From: Bradyrhizobium manausense
Lineage (GTDB): Bacteria; Pseudomonadota; Alphaproteobacteria; Rhizobiales; Xanthobacteraceae
Length of the DNA: 46,260 nt
Assembly (NCBI RefSeq): GCF_018129685.1
Contig: NZ_JAFCLG010000032.1
Span: 1 to 46,260, forward strand
Direction of reading: 5' to 3'
Shown: positions 24,699 to 32,849 of the stretch, one piece after another
Layout of the letters: each line of letters opens with the position of its first letter
Numbering within the stretch: position 1 is the stretch's first letter
Translations under genes and position numbers: made by a program
The notes under the pieces: model-generated
Told to the model about the DNA's origin: nothing
Databases searched by the model: none
Seen by the model: the letters and a program-made list of their open reading frames with translations, nothing else

Positions 24699-25880
24699 AT
24701 GTTGAGCTGTAGCAAGTGCTTATTGCCCGAAACGGCAGAGGCGACATCGTTCGACGAGACCGGTTCGTGCAGCGTCTGCGCGCAGATCGAGGTCCGTGAC
24801 ACCCAGATCAATTGGGACGAGCGACACGCCCAGATGATGGAACTTGTTGCGCAATACCGCGACAAGGGTCTGTACGACTGCATCGTGCCCTATTCGGGCG
24901 GCAAGGACAGCGTCTTCCAGCTCTGGTACGTCGTCAAAAAGCTCGGCCTGAAGCCGCTGGTGGTGCGCTTCGACCACTGGTTCTACCGTCCGCTGATCGA
25001 AGAGAACAACACCAGCGTGTTCAAGCAGCTTGGCGTCGACGTGCTGAACTTCACGCCGAACTGGCATGTGGTGCGTGAGCTGATGCTGGAGTCGCTCAAG
25101 CGCCGCGGCGACTTCTGCTGGCACTGTCATACCGGCATCTATGCGCACACCATGCAGATCGCGATCCGCTACGAGACGCCGTTGCTGTTCTGGGGCGAGA
25201 GTCTGGCCGAATACCAGTCGTTCTATTCCTACGACGAAATGGAAGAGGTCGACGAGAAGCGTTTCAACCGCGCGATGAATCTCGGCATCACCGCCGACGA
25301 CATGTACGAGTTTCTGGGCGGGCGCGTCGCCAAGCGCGACCTCTATCCGTTCGTCTATCCGCCGCGCAAGGAGTTGATGCGGATCAAGTGCCGCTCGATC
25401 TGCCTCGGCAGCTACATCAAGTGGGACACCAAGAAGCACGTCGAAATCATCAAGCGCGAACTCGGATGGAAAGGCCAGGAAGTCGAGGGTATTCCGCCGG
25501 AGTACGATTACGAGAAGATCGAGTGCTTCTTCCAAGGCGTGCGCGACTACCTGAAGTACATCAAGCGCGGCATGGGCCGGACCAACCATCTCGCCAATAT
25601 CGACATCCGCAACAAGCGCATGACCCGCGAGCAGGGCGAAGCGCTGGTGCGCGAGTTCGACGGCAAGCGGCCGCCGAGCCTCGATCTGTTCCTCGACTAT
25701 CTCCAGCTCACGGAGGAACAGTTCCTGGGGATAGCGATCAAGCACGAGGTCAGCCCGTGGCAGTTCTCGCCGAATACGGTCGAGCCGGGTCGCCGCATGC
25801 CGGACATGGACAAGTGGAACAACACGAAAGTGCCGTGGCCGAACCATCCCGGCGTCGAGATCGGCGGCGGCAAGGGATAG
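24699..25880 (+). CDS. PP-loop N-acetyl-sugar amidotransferase (WbpG/PseA-type)
   Basis: A 393-residue ATP-dependent amidotransferase. The N-terminus has a zinc-ribbon-like set of cysteines (C4, C7, C24, C27). The PP-loop YSGGKDS is at 65-71. Other marks of the WbpG/PseA/LegA family are FCWHCHTGIY (about 136-145), LFWGESLAEYQSF, and a Lys/Arg-rich C-terminal region. These enzymes use ammonia delivered by a HisH/HisF pair to convert an acetamido group of a sugar into acetamidino. The HisH and HisF partners follow directly. GGGAA lies upstream of the start. The substrate here could be the nonulosonate or the diacetamido-uronic acid; sequence alone does not decide. Confidence 0.87.
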   Translation: MLSCSKCLLPETAEATSFDETGSCSVCAQIEVRDTQINWDERHAQMMELVAQYRDKGLYDCIVPYSGGKDSVFQLWYVVKKLGLKPLVVRFDHWFYRPLIEENNTSVFKQLGVDVLNFTPNWHVVRELMLESLKRRGDFCWHCHTGIYAHTMQIAIRYETPLLFWGESLAEYQSFYSYDEMEEVDEKRFNRAMNLGITADDMYEFLGGRVAKRDLYPFVYPPRKELMRIKCRSICLGSYIKWDTKKHVEIIKRELGWKGQEVEGIPPEYDYEKIECFFQGVRDYLKYIKRGMGRTNHLANIDIRNKRMTREQGEALVREFDGKRPPSLDLFLDYLQLTEEQFLGIAIKHEVSPWQFSPNTVEPGRRMPDMDKWNNTKVPWPNHPGVEIGGGKG

Positions 25881-25927
25881 GCGAGGTTTGGCGAGAGGCG
25901 CGGAAGACCGCGCCCGGGGAGCAGGGG

Positions 25928-26566
25928 ATGTCACGCGTAGCGATCGTCGATTACGGCATCAACAACGTACGCTCGGTGAAGAACGCCGTCGAATATTGCG
26001 GCTTCGATCCGGTCGTGACCCATGACGCCGACACGATCGCGGATGCGTCCCACGTCATCCTCCCCGGTGTCGGCGCGTTCGGCGACGCGATGAACAACAT
26101 CCGCGCCCGTGGCATCGACGAGATGCTGGAGCGCCAGGTCCGCGAGAAGGGCAAGCCTTTCCTTGCGGTGTGCCTCGGCATGCAGCTGCTCGCCAACACG
26201 TCCGAGGAACATGCCGACGACGGCGTGGCGCATCGTGGGCTCGGCTGGTTCGATGCCGACGTCATGCGGCTGATGCCGAACGATCCCGCTTTGAAGATCC
26301 CGCATATGGGCTGGAACATGGTGGCAAAGGAGCGCGACCACCCGATCCTCGCCAATATCCGCGAGAGCAATCTGGCGTTCTATTTCGTGCACTCCTTCGC
26401 CATGCGTTGCAGGGATGCGGGCGACGTGGTCGGATTCGCCCAGTACGGCCAGCCGGTGACCGCGGTCATCGCGCGGGACAATGTCGCCGCGACGCAGTTC
26501 CATCCCGAGAAGAGCCAGGACACCGGGATCGAGCTGATGAGCAATTTCCTGCGCTGGAATCCTTGA
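25928..26566 (+). CDS. hisH: HisH-like glutaminase subunit
   Basis: A 212-residue class I glutamine amidotransferase of the HisH type. The nucleophile C82 lies in AVCLGMQ, and the other triad members are H192 and E194 in FHPEKSQ. LPGVGAFGDAM (about 45-55) forms the oxyanion region. The glutaminase therefore looks intact and should release ammonia from glutamine. It is the supply subunit for the HisF-like protein and, in this context, for the PP-loop amidotransferase upstream. A second, histidine-pathway hisH is expected elsewhere in the genome. The ATG at 25928 follows GGGAGCAGGGG. The gene lies 47 nt after the amidotransferase and 10 nt before the HisF-like gene. Confidence 0.87.
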   Translation: MSRVAIVDYGINNVRSVKNAVEYCGFDPVVTHDADTIADASHVILPGVGAFGDAMNNIRARGIDEMLERQVREKGKPFLAVCLGMQLLANTSEEHADDGVAHRGLGWFDADVMRLMPNDPALKIPHMGWNMVAKERDHPILANIRESNLAFYFVHSFAMRCRDAGDVVGFAQYGQPVTAVIARDNVAATQFHPEKSQDTGIELMSNFLRWNP

Positions 26567-26576
26567 AGTCCTCGCG

Positions 26577-27353
26577 ATGCTGAAGAAGCGCCTGATCCCG
26601 AAATTTCTGCTGCGCGACGGCAGGCTCGTCAAATATGTCCGCTTCTTCGAGAATGAGCGCGCCGCCGGCAATCCGGTGACGACGGCGAAAGTCTACAACG
26701 ACTATGGGGTCGACGAGTTGATCGTGCTCGACATCGTGCCGAGCGCGGCCTCGCGCGGCCGCGTCGTCGACATCATCGAGCGGATGTCGGAAGAGATCTT
26801 CATGCCCTTCACGGTCGGCGGCGGGGTCAAGACGCTCGACGACGTCAACATGCTGCTCCGCGCCGGCGCCGACAAGGTGTCGGTGAATTCGGAAGCCGTG
26901 CGGCGCCCGGAATTCCTGCGCGAGGCGGCGCGCACCTTCGGCGACCAGTGCATGACGGTGTCGATCGACTACAAGAGGATCAGCCCCAACCATGCCAGCG
27001 TCTTCATCGACGGCGGCCGCGAGCATGTCGCGCTCGATCCGATCGAATGGGCGCAGCGCTGCGAGGAGCTGCACTGCGGCGAGGTGTTGCTCGGCTCGAT
27101 CGACCGCGACGGCACCATGAGCGGTTACGATCTCGAATTGATCCACAAGGCGGCAAGCGTCTTGAGCGTGCCGCTGATCGTCTCCGGCGGATGCGGTTCG
27201 CTCCAGCATGCGATCGACGCCCTCGAGGCCGGAGCGTCCGCGGTGGCGATTTCCTCGATGTTCCTCTTTACCGACCACAGCCCGATCAAGCTGCGCAGCC
27301 ATCTGTTCTCGCGCGGTCTGGACGTGCGCGCCAGCTTCTCGAGCAGGAATTAG
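26577..27353 (+). CDS. HisF-like ammonia-channel subunit lacking the first catalytic Asp
   Basis: A 258-residue TIM-barrel protein collinear with HisF along its whole length, with FTVGGGV (78-84), ADKVSVNSEAV (98-108) and SIDRDGTMSGYD conserved. In histidine-pathway HisF (Thermotoga numbering) the catalytic acids are D11 in ACLDVKDGR and D130. Here the equivalent stretch is IPKFLLRDGR: position 11 is Leu, while the second acid is kept as D131 in VSIDYKR. This predicts that it cannot do the histidine reaction and instead serves as the ammonia-channelling partner of HisH for the sugar amidotransferase upstream, as HisF2 does in Pseudomonas O-antigen synthesis. The barrel scaffold looks complete. 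Confidence 0.87.
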   Translation: MLKKRLIPKFLLRDGRLVKYVRFFENERAAGNPVTTAKVYNDYGVDELIVLDIVPSAASRGRVVDIIERMSEEIFMPFTVGGGVKTLDDVNMLLRAGADKVSVNSEAVRRPEFLREAARTFGDQCMTVSIDYKRISPNHASVFIDGGREHVALDPIEWAQRCEELHCGEVLLGSIDRDGTMSGYDLELIHKAASVLSVPLIVSGGCGSLQHAIDALEAGASAVAISSMFLFTDHSPIKLRSHLFSRGLDVRASFSSRN

Positions 27354-27357
27354 CACC

Positions 27358-28023
27358 GTGCAGCTTTCGCTGGCCCGTACCGACCTCGCCCTCTATGTGC
27401 GAAAGCAGTTCGAGAACCTGTTTCCCGATGGCGCAGACCTTGGCGACCTCCCGAAATTCGTCGAACTTGCGCTCGGCCGGATCGAGCATTGCTTTTCGCG
27501 GGTGCGGCTCAAAGGGTTTTTTGCCAACGGCGAGGCTCGATTCTCGCACTGGCACTCCGACCAATATGCGATCTTCCTCTACTACCTCGCCAATTCTGCC
27601 TTTCGCGAACGGCCCGGTCATCCCATCGCGGACAAGGCCTACGCATTGAACAAGGCGCTGCACGCGCTTGATGCGTTCTACGAGGTCGAACTGCCCGACG
27701 TGTTTGCGGTCCAGCATCCGGTGGGCACCGTGCTCGGCCGCGCCAGCTATTCGGACTATTTCATCTGCTACCACAATTGCACGGTGGGCGCGAACCTCGA
27801 CAACGACTATCCGTCGTTCGGGTGCGGCATCGTGATGTATGGCGGCAGCCGCGTCATCGGCAAGACCGCCGTGGGCGACAATTCCTTCGTTTCGACGGGC
27901 GCGATCGTGATCGACGGCGGCACCCTTGCCGCCGACAGCGTCTTGCACGGCATCTATCCGAATGCTGGACGCTCGCCGACGTCGCGCAACGTGGTGCGCG
28001 ATATCTTCGGGATGGCGGCCTGA
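27358..28023 (+). CDS. Left-handed beta-helix acyltransferase, uncharacterised
   Basis: A 221-residue protein with two parts. Residues 1-110 (VQLSLARTDLALYVRKQ... with a DQYAIFLYYL segment) are mostly helical and are not recognised. Residues 115-221 hold serine-acetyltransferase-like hexapeptide turns: VGANLDNDYPSFGCGIVM, GKTAVGDNSFVSTGAIV, then LHGIYPN. The arrangement resembles serine O-acetyltransferase. The GTG start at 27358 is 4 nt after the HisF-like stop, so it belongs to the amidotransferase operon. Acylation of an amino or hydroxyl group of a sugar is likely; substrate unknown. It converges with the class III aminotransferase gene, the two stop codons lying in a 14-bp palindrome. 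Confidence 0.65.
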   Translation: MQLSLARTDLALYVRKQFENLFPDGADLGDLPKFVELALGRIEHCFSRVRLKGFFANGEARFSHWHSDQYAIFLYYLANSAFRERPGHPIADKAYALNKALHALDAFYEVELPDVFAVQHPVGTVLGRASYSDYFICYHNCTVGANLDNDYPSFGCGIVMYGGSRVIGKTAVGDNSFVSTGAIVIDGGTLAADSVLHGIYPNAGRSPTSRNVVRDIFGMAA

Positions 28024-28027
28024 TCGA

Positions 28028-29341
28028 TCAGGTCAGCCGCTTGAACCCGGAGTGAGCGACGGGACCGCGCAGCAACTGCCTGATGGCCTTTTGGTCCACC
28101 GCCGTGCGCAACTCGCGGAATACCTCGGTCAGCGTTTCCAGGTAACGGTCGACATGGGCGTCGGTGTGCGACCACATCGCGTAGAACGAGCCGGTTGCGA
28201 GGATGCCGCGGTCCAGCATCATTTGCGTGAACAGCGTGCGGACTTCCTGCGCGTCGGGCAGGTCGAAGGCGAAATGGCCGAGCGGCGAGATGCCGGAGAC
28301 GTGCAGCGGCAGGCCGGCGGCCTGTGACGCCTCGGTCCAGCCCTTCTGGACACGCGCGCCGATCCGCATCAGGTGCCGCGCGACGTTCTGCTCGCGATGC
28401 TTGCGCAAGGTGGCAAGGGCCGCGACCGGGCCGACGCGCTCGGTCCATGCCGTCGAGCTGACGAAGGTCTCCTGCGCGGCGTCCATCACCGAGGCGCGGC
28501 CGACGATCGCGGCCATCGGAAAGCCGTTGGCGATGGCCTTGGCGAACACGGCCATGTCGGGATCGACGCCGTAGGCGAGATGCGCGCCGCCGGAATTGAT
28601 GCGGAAGCCTGACGTCACCTCGTCGAAGATCAGCGCGGCGCCGCAGCGGTCGGCGAGCGCGCGGATGCCCTTGATGAAGGCCGGCTCAGGCTCGCTGGAG
28701 CGCACCGGCTCCATCACGATTGCGGCGAGCCGCTCACCATGGGCGGCGACGATCGCCTCGATCTCGTCGAGCTTGTTGAAATGGAAAGGATGCATCAGCC
28801 CGGCGAGACCACGCGGCACACCCTTGGTATCGAGGCCCGGCAGCAGATGGCCGTCGAGCGCGGTCGTCTCGCCAAGATTGGCGCTGAGATACCAGTCGTG
28901 CCAGCCGTGATAGCCGCAGAACGCCACCATGTCGCGGCCGGTCGCCGCGCGCGCGATGCGGACCGCGATCGCCATGGCCTCGCCGCCGGCGCGCCCGAAC
29001 CGCACCATGTCGGCCCAGGGATGCAGCTCGACCAGGAGCTCGGCGAGCTCGATATCCTCGGCGCAGTTCAAGGTCGACATCGAGCCCATGTCGATTGCGC
29101 TCTTCACCGCGGCGTTAACGTCGGGGTCGGCGAAGCCGAGGATGGTGGCGCCGATGCCGCAATAGCTCATGTCCAGATAGGTCTTGCCGTCGAGGTCGAC
29201 GACCTCGGCGCCCTTGGCCGATTTGAAATAGGTCGGCCACTGACCGGGCAGGAACATCTCCGGACGCTTTGAAAGCAGCTGGGTGCCGCCGGGCATAACT
29301 GCCCGGGCGCGCGCGTACAGTGCTTGAGCGGAATTAGACAT
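28028..29341 (-). CDS. Class III (GSA-like) PLP aminotransferase
   Basis: A 437-residue protein of the class III aminotransferase family, similar to glutamate-1-semialdehyde aminomutase: PGGTQLLSKRPEMF near the start, YHGWHDWY (about 143-150), FDEVTSGFR (about 232-240) and the PLP lysine in AKAIANGFPMAA (about 260-271). A GSA-type mutase for haem would be encoded once elsewhere; here it sits in a glycan locus beside a sugar amidotransferase operon, so a sugar-related amination is more likely. Related class III proteins occur in other nonulosonate clusters, without a settled role that I can state. The start is supported by TTGGAGT 7 nt upstream. It is convergent with the acyltransferase at 27358. 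Confidence 0.8.
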   Translation of the reverse strand: MSNSAQALYARARAVMPGGTQLLSKRPEMFLPGQWPTYFKSAKGAEVVDLDGKTYLDMSYCGIGATILGFADPDVNAAVKSAIDMGSMSTLNCAEDIELAELLVELHPWADMVRFGRAGGEAMAIAVRIARAATGRDMVAFCGYHGWHDWYLSANLGETTALDGHLLPGLDTKGVPRGLAGLMHPFHFNKLDEIEAIVAAHGERLAAIVMEPVRSSEPEPAFIKGIRALADRCGAALIFDEVTSGFRINSGGAHLAYGVDPDMAVFAKAIANGFPMAAIVGRASVMDAAQETFVSSTAWTERVGPVAALATLRKHREQNVARHLMRIGARVQKGWTEASQAAGLPLHVSGISPLGHFAFDLPDAQEVRTLFTQMMLDRGILATGSFYAMWSHTDAHVDRYLETLTEVFRELRTAVDQKAIRQLLRGPVAHSGFKRLT

Positions 29342-30033
29342 TTCGCTACTCCAATGCGGTCGTGCCACCCAGGTCGATGCCTCAAAGCGGCAAGCGCCGG
29401 CAAACAAGCGAGGACTTCGCGCACGCCCAGTCCACGCAGAGCAACGCCAGCTCAAGCTGACGCTGGCCATGCGCCTCCGCAGCGGACTTAGTTACGGATC
29501 GCAAACGGTCCCTTCCGGGTCGTTATTGCCTTCGGAGGGTTGAACGGTCAACCAAGCAATTGCCCGATGAGCGCGTGTCAGCTGGAGTCCGATCAGTCGC
29601 ATAAGTCGAGACTTGCGCATCATCGACGAACTCGCGGCCCCGTCGGCGGCAAGTTGATGGTTCCCCCGCCAACCAGTCACGAACGTACAGCTGGCTGTGG
29701 TGTCTAAATACCATTTCACCGCGCGTGTGCGACAGGCCGTCTTCGCCGACAACCACCTGGCGCCCCAACATGGCTCGCGCCTCGGATCTTCCGATGTTCT
29801 CAAAACGTTCTTGGCATTTGAACTGCTCTAAGACGAGATCGAAACCTGCCGTGGGGGCCGCGCGAAGCGCCGGTCAGCGCTGAAACGGTGGAGGCACATC
29901 CTGCGCCATCATCTGGACGATCCGCGAACGTACAGTGTGAGCCACTCTCCCTCTCGATTTTACAGTGGAAGTGTGTTCTTAGAGCCCAGACTCCGGCTGG
30001 CGTCGCGGACTGGCGACTGCCTTCAACCCCTGA
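29342..30033. other. 692-nt gap without a convincing gene
   Basis: Between divergent genes. The region has mixed base composition. A minus-strand frame at 29492-29803 (103 codons) lacks any recognised motif and is not called. An 11-mer, CGAACGTACAG, occurs at 29680-29690 and again at 29925-29935. Promoters for the minus-strand aminotransferase and the plus-strand methyltransferase operon must lie here, and part of it may be the remnant of a lost gene. Confidence 0.4.
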
Positions 30034-31287
30034 ATGATGGGCCGACCTATGTTTGTAAAGAATTGCCGCATGTGCGCGAGCGAGCGTCTCGCGCTCTTTC
30101 TCGACTTGGGAGAGATGCCGCCGGCCGATCAGTTCCTGCACAAGCACCAGCTCAGCGAGCACCGGGATTCCTATCCACTGCAGGTCGCGGTCTGCGAAGA
30201 GTGCGGGCTGATCCAGCTCAACTATGTGGTGCCGCCCGAGATTCTGTACTGCGACGACTATCCCTATGAATCCTCGACCACCACGGCCGGCCGCCGGCAT
30301 TGGGGTGAGTTTGCCCGCACCACGACGCGCCTGCTCGGGCTGACCAAGGACGATCTCGTCGTCGATATCGGCAGCAATGTCGGCGTGCTCCTGCAGATGT
30401 TCAAGGAGCAGGGCACCAAAGTGCTCGGCGTCGACCCGGCCGCCAACATCGCGGAGATCGCCAACAAGAACGGCATCGAGACCGTCGCCGCGTTCTTCAA
30501 CAGCGAAAGCGCCAAGAAGGTGGTTGCCAGCAAGGGGCAGGCCTCGGTCATTACCGGAACCAACGTCTTCGCTCATGTCGGCGATCTGCATGATTTGATG
30601 CAGGCCGTTTCCATCCTGCTGGCCGAGCGCGGCACCTTCATCATCGAGGCTCCGTATTTCCTTGAACTGCTGCACAGCCTCGAGTACGACACCATCTATC
30701 ACGAACACCTGTCCTATCTGTCGGTGAAGCCGCTGGTTCGGTTCTTCAAGCAGTTCGGCATGGAGATATTCGACGTGCAACTGCGCGACATCCATGGCGG
30801 ATCGATCCGCCTGTTCGTGCGCAGGATCGGTGTCTCGTCCAGCCCGGTCGCTCCGATCGTCGAACAAATGCTGGCCAATGAAGAACGCGAGAAAATCTAC
30901 GAACTCGATACCTTGCGGAAGTTCGCGCAGGGCGTCGCCAACAATCGCCTGGCGCTGCGGGCGATGCTGACCGGCCTCAAGCAAAGCGGTAGCAAGATCG
31001 TCGCCGTGAGTGCGCCGGCAAAGGGAATGACCCTGCTGAATTATTGCGGGCTGGGCAGCGATTTCCTCGACTTCGTCACCGAGAAGTCCAGGCTTAAGAT
31101 TGGGCGTTACACGCCGGGCGTGAACATTGAAGTCGTTCCGGACGATATGTTACTGACGCACCAGCCTGACTACGCGCTTCTGCTGGCCTGGAATTTTGCC
31201 GAAGAGATCATGAACAATCTCAAGGAATTTTCTGATCGGGGCGGCAAGTTCATCATCCCCATTCCGACGCCCAGGATCGTCGGCTGA
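30034..31287 (+). CDS. NDP-sugar C-methyltransferase (TylC3/TcaB9-like)
   Basis: A 417-residue enzyme with the three-part layout of sugar C-methyltransferases. An N-terminal zinc-binding part has C11, C14, C54 and C57. The SAM domain has VDIGSNVGV (110-118) and GVDPA (132-136). The C-terminal part holds the substrate. The YHEH motif (Y222-H225) and H181 fall where the catalytic residues lie in the characterised C-3'-methyltransferase of tetronitrose synthesis, as I recall it. Such enzymes put a methyl branch on a carbon next to a 4-keto group. ATGs at 30034, 30037 and 30049 are possible starts. It leads a four-gene operon. Confidence 0.82.
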   Translation: MMGRPMFVKNCRMCASERLALFLDLGEMPPADQFLHKHQLSEHRDSYPLQVAVCEECGLIQLNYVVPPEILYCDDYPYESSTTTAGRRHWGEFARTTTRLLGLTKDDLVVDIGSNVGVLLQMFKEQGTKVLGVDPAANIAEIANKNGIETVAAFFNSESAKKVVASKGQASVITGTNVFAHVGDLHDLMQAVSILLAERGTFIIEAPYFLELLHSLEYDTIYHEHLSYLSVKPLVRFFKQFGMEIFDVQLRDIHGGSIRLFVRRIGVSSSPVAPIVEQMLANEEREKIYELDTLRKFAQGVANNRLALRAMLTGLKQSGSKIVAVSAPAKGMTLLNYCGLGSDFLDFVTEKSRLKIGRYTPGVNIEVVPDDMLLTHQPDYALLLAWNFAEEIMNNLKEFSDRGGKFIIPIPTPRIVG

Positions 31288-31341
31288 CATCGTTCCAACT
31301 AAATCCTGCCGGGAGCTGTCTCGGCAGCAGGGAGTCATGAG

Positions 31342-31728
31342 ATGGATGTAAAGAAGCTTCCGATTTCCTTTGCGGACAAACGCGGGGAAATCATCGATGT
31401 GCTGCAGCGGGAGCCGATCGAGTACGCGACCATCATTCACAGCCGGAAGGACGCGGTTCGCGCCAACCACTATCACAAGGAGACGTGGCAGTGGCTCTAC
31501 GTCCTGTCGGGAAAGCTTCGCGCCGTTTCGCAAATGCCGGACCAGGCGCCAACTGAGGCGATCATGGGGCCCAACGATCTCATCCTCAGCGTTCCCCACG
31601 AACGGCACGCCTTTGAGGCGCTGGAAGACACGACGTTTCTGGTGCTGACGCGCGGCCCGCGCGGCGGTGAGGACTACGAGAAGGATACTTTTCGTCTCGA
31701 TGTCCCCCTAATCGCACCGAGGGCTTAA
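31342..31728 (+). CDS. Cupin-fold sugar epimerase/isomerase-like protein
   Basis: A 128-residue single-domain cupin. Two histidine-containing motifs are present: NHYHKETWQWLYVLSGKL (approximately 34-51) and PHERHAFEAL (approximately 84-93). It resembles the WxcM/FdtA and RmlC-like families that isomerise or epimerise dTDP- and GDP-linked 4-keto sugars. The strong ribosome-binding site GGAG lies 7 nt before ATG 31342. A short perfect 6-bp hairpin (31306-31327) precedes the gene. It overlaps the next start by 1 nt (TAATG). Whether it epimerises C3/C5 or isomerises the keto group cannot be told from sequence. Confidence 0.7.
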   Translation: MDVKKLPISFADKRGEIIDVLQREPIEYATIIHSRKDAVRANHYHKETWQWLYVLSGKLRAVSQMPDQAPTEAIMGPNDLILSVPHERHAFEALEDTTFLVLTRGPRGGEDYEKDTFRLDVPLIAPRA

Positions 31729-32849
31729 TGGAAGTCGCCCCGTTCATTCCGGTCTCCGAGCCTCTGATTGGAGACAACACGGCTCCCCTCGTCAACGAGT
31801 GCGTCGAAACCGGCTGGGTTTCTTCGGAAGGACGCTTCATTCCGGAGTTCGAGCGCAAATTTTCACAGTTTTGCGGCGCTGCGCACGGCGTGGCCGTAAG
31901 CAATGGCACCACGGCCCTTCAGGTCGCCATGAAGGCATTGAGGCTCGAGCCCGGCTCCGAGGTCATCATGCCCTCCTACACGATCATCTCCTGCGCCATC
32001 GCGATACTGGAGGCCGACTGCGTGCCGGTGCTGGTGGATTGCGACCCTGAAACCTGGTGCATGGATCTTGACCAGGTTGAAGCCGCGATCACGCCGCGGA
32101 CGCGCGCGATCATGCCGGTGCACATGTTCGGGCACCCCGTCGACATGCGCCGTGTCATGAAGCTTGCCGCCAAGCACGATCTGCGCATCATCGAAGATGC
32201 CGCGGAGGCTCACGGTGCGGAAGTCGAGGGCCGCCGTGTCGGCAGCTTCGGTGACATGGCCTGCTACAGCTTTTACGCCAACAAGATCGTCACCACGGGC
32301 GAAGGCGGGATGGTCGTCACCAGCAGTGACCACTATGCCGACCGGCTGCGCTCTCTGCGCAACCTTTGCTTCCGCCCGGAGCGACGCTTCTATCACACCG
32401 AAATCGGTCACAATTACCGCCTGACCAATCTGCAGGCCGCGATCGGCGTGGCTCAGGTCGACCGCGTCGAGGACCATATCCGCCGCAAGCGCAAGATGGC
32501 CAAGGCCTATCATGAACGGCTGTCCGATCTTTCGCAGATCACGCTGCCGGTCGAGCGGGAATGGGCAAAGAACGTGTACTGGATGTATTGCCTCATACTT
32601 GCCGATGACGTTGCCTTTGACGCTGTCGAGTTCGCGAAGCGCTTGCGCGCAAAGGGCATCGACACACGGCCGCTTTTCCTCGGCATGCACGAGCAACCGG
32701 TCCTGCGCGAACGGGGCCTCTTTGCCGGCAGCAGCTATCCGGTGACGGAGCGACTCGCGCGCCGCGGCCTGTATGTTCCCTCCGGACTTGGCTTGACCGA
32801 GGCGCAGATCGATCGCGTCAGCGCCGCGGTTCGCGAGGTACTTGCGTGA
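31728..32849 (+). CDS. DegT-family sugar aminotransferase, perosamine-synthetase-like
   Basis: A 373-residue PLP aminotransferase. The Schiff-base lysine is K186 in SFYANKIVTTGEGG. The N-K-hydrophobic-TTGEGG form is typical of perosamine-synthetase and other 4-aminotransferases acting on 4-keto-6-deoxy sugars. IIEDAAEAHGAE (154-165) binds the cofactor, and NGTTALQVAMKA lies at 59-70. The start overlaps the cupin stop by 1 nt and the stop overlaps the methyltransferase start by 4 nt, giving a fully coupled operon. GDP-4-keto-6-deoxymannose is a reasonable substrate, because GDP-fucose synthase is encoded in the window, but a dTDP-sugar is possible. Confidence 0.85.
   Translation: MEVAPFIPVSEPLIGDNTAPLVNECVETGWVSSEGRFIPEFERKFSQFCGAAHGVAVSNGTTALQVAMKALRLEPGSEVIMPSYTIISCAIAILEADCVPVLVDCDPETWCMDLDQVEAAITPRTRAIMPVHMFGHPVDMRRVMKLAAKHDLRIIEDAAEAHGAEVEGRRVGSFGDMACYSFYANKIVTTGEGGMVVTSSDHYADRLRSLRNLCFRPERRFYHTEIGHNYRLTNLQAAIGVAQVDRVEDHIRRKRKMAKAYHERLSDLSQITLPVEREWAKNVYWMYCLILADDVAFDAVEFAKRLRAKGIDTRPLFLGMHEQPVLRERGLFAGSSYPVTERLARRGLYVPSGLGLTEAQIDRVSAAVREVLA

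Noticed and set aside
25928..27353. HisH and HisF as histidine biosynthesis genes
   Set aside because: The HisF-like protein lacks the canonical D11, there are no other his genes, and the pair lies directly behind a PP-loop sugar amidotransferase.
28019..28032. Perfect 14-bp palindrome CCTGATCGATCAGG between convergent genes
   Set aside because: It is made largely by the two opposed TGA stop codons; too short to call an operator or terminator.
29492..29803. Open frame of 103 codons on the minus strand
   Set aside because: No recognisable motif, uneven composition and no ribosome-binding site that stands out; treated as part of the non-coding gap.
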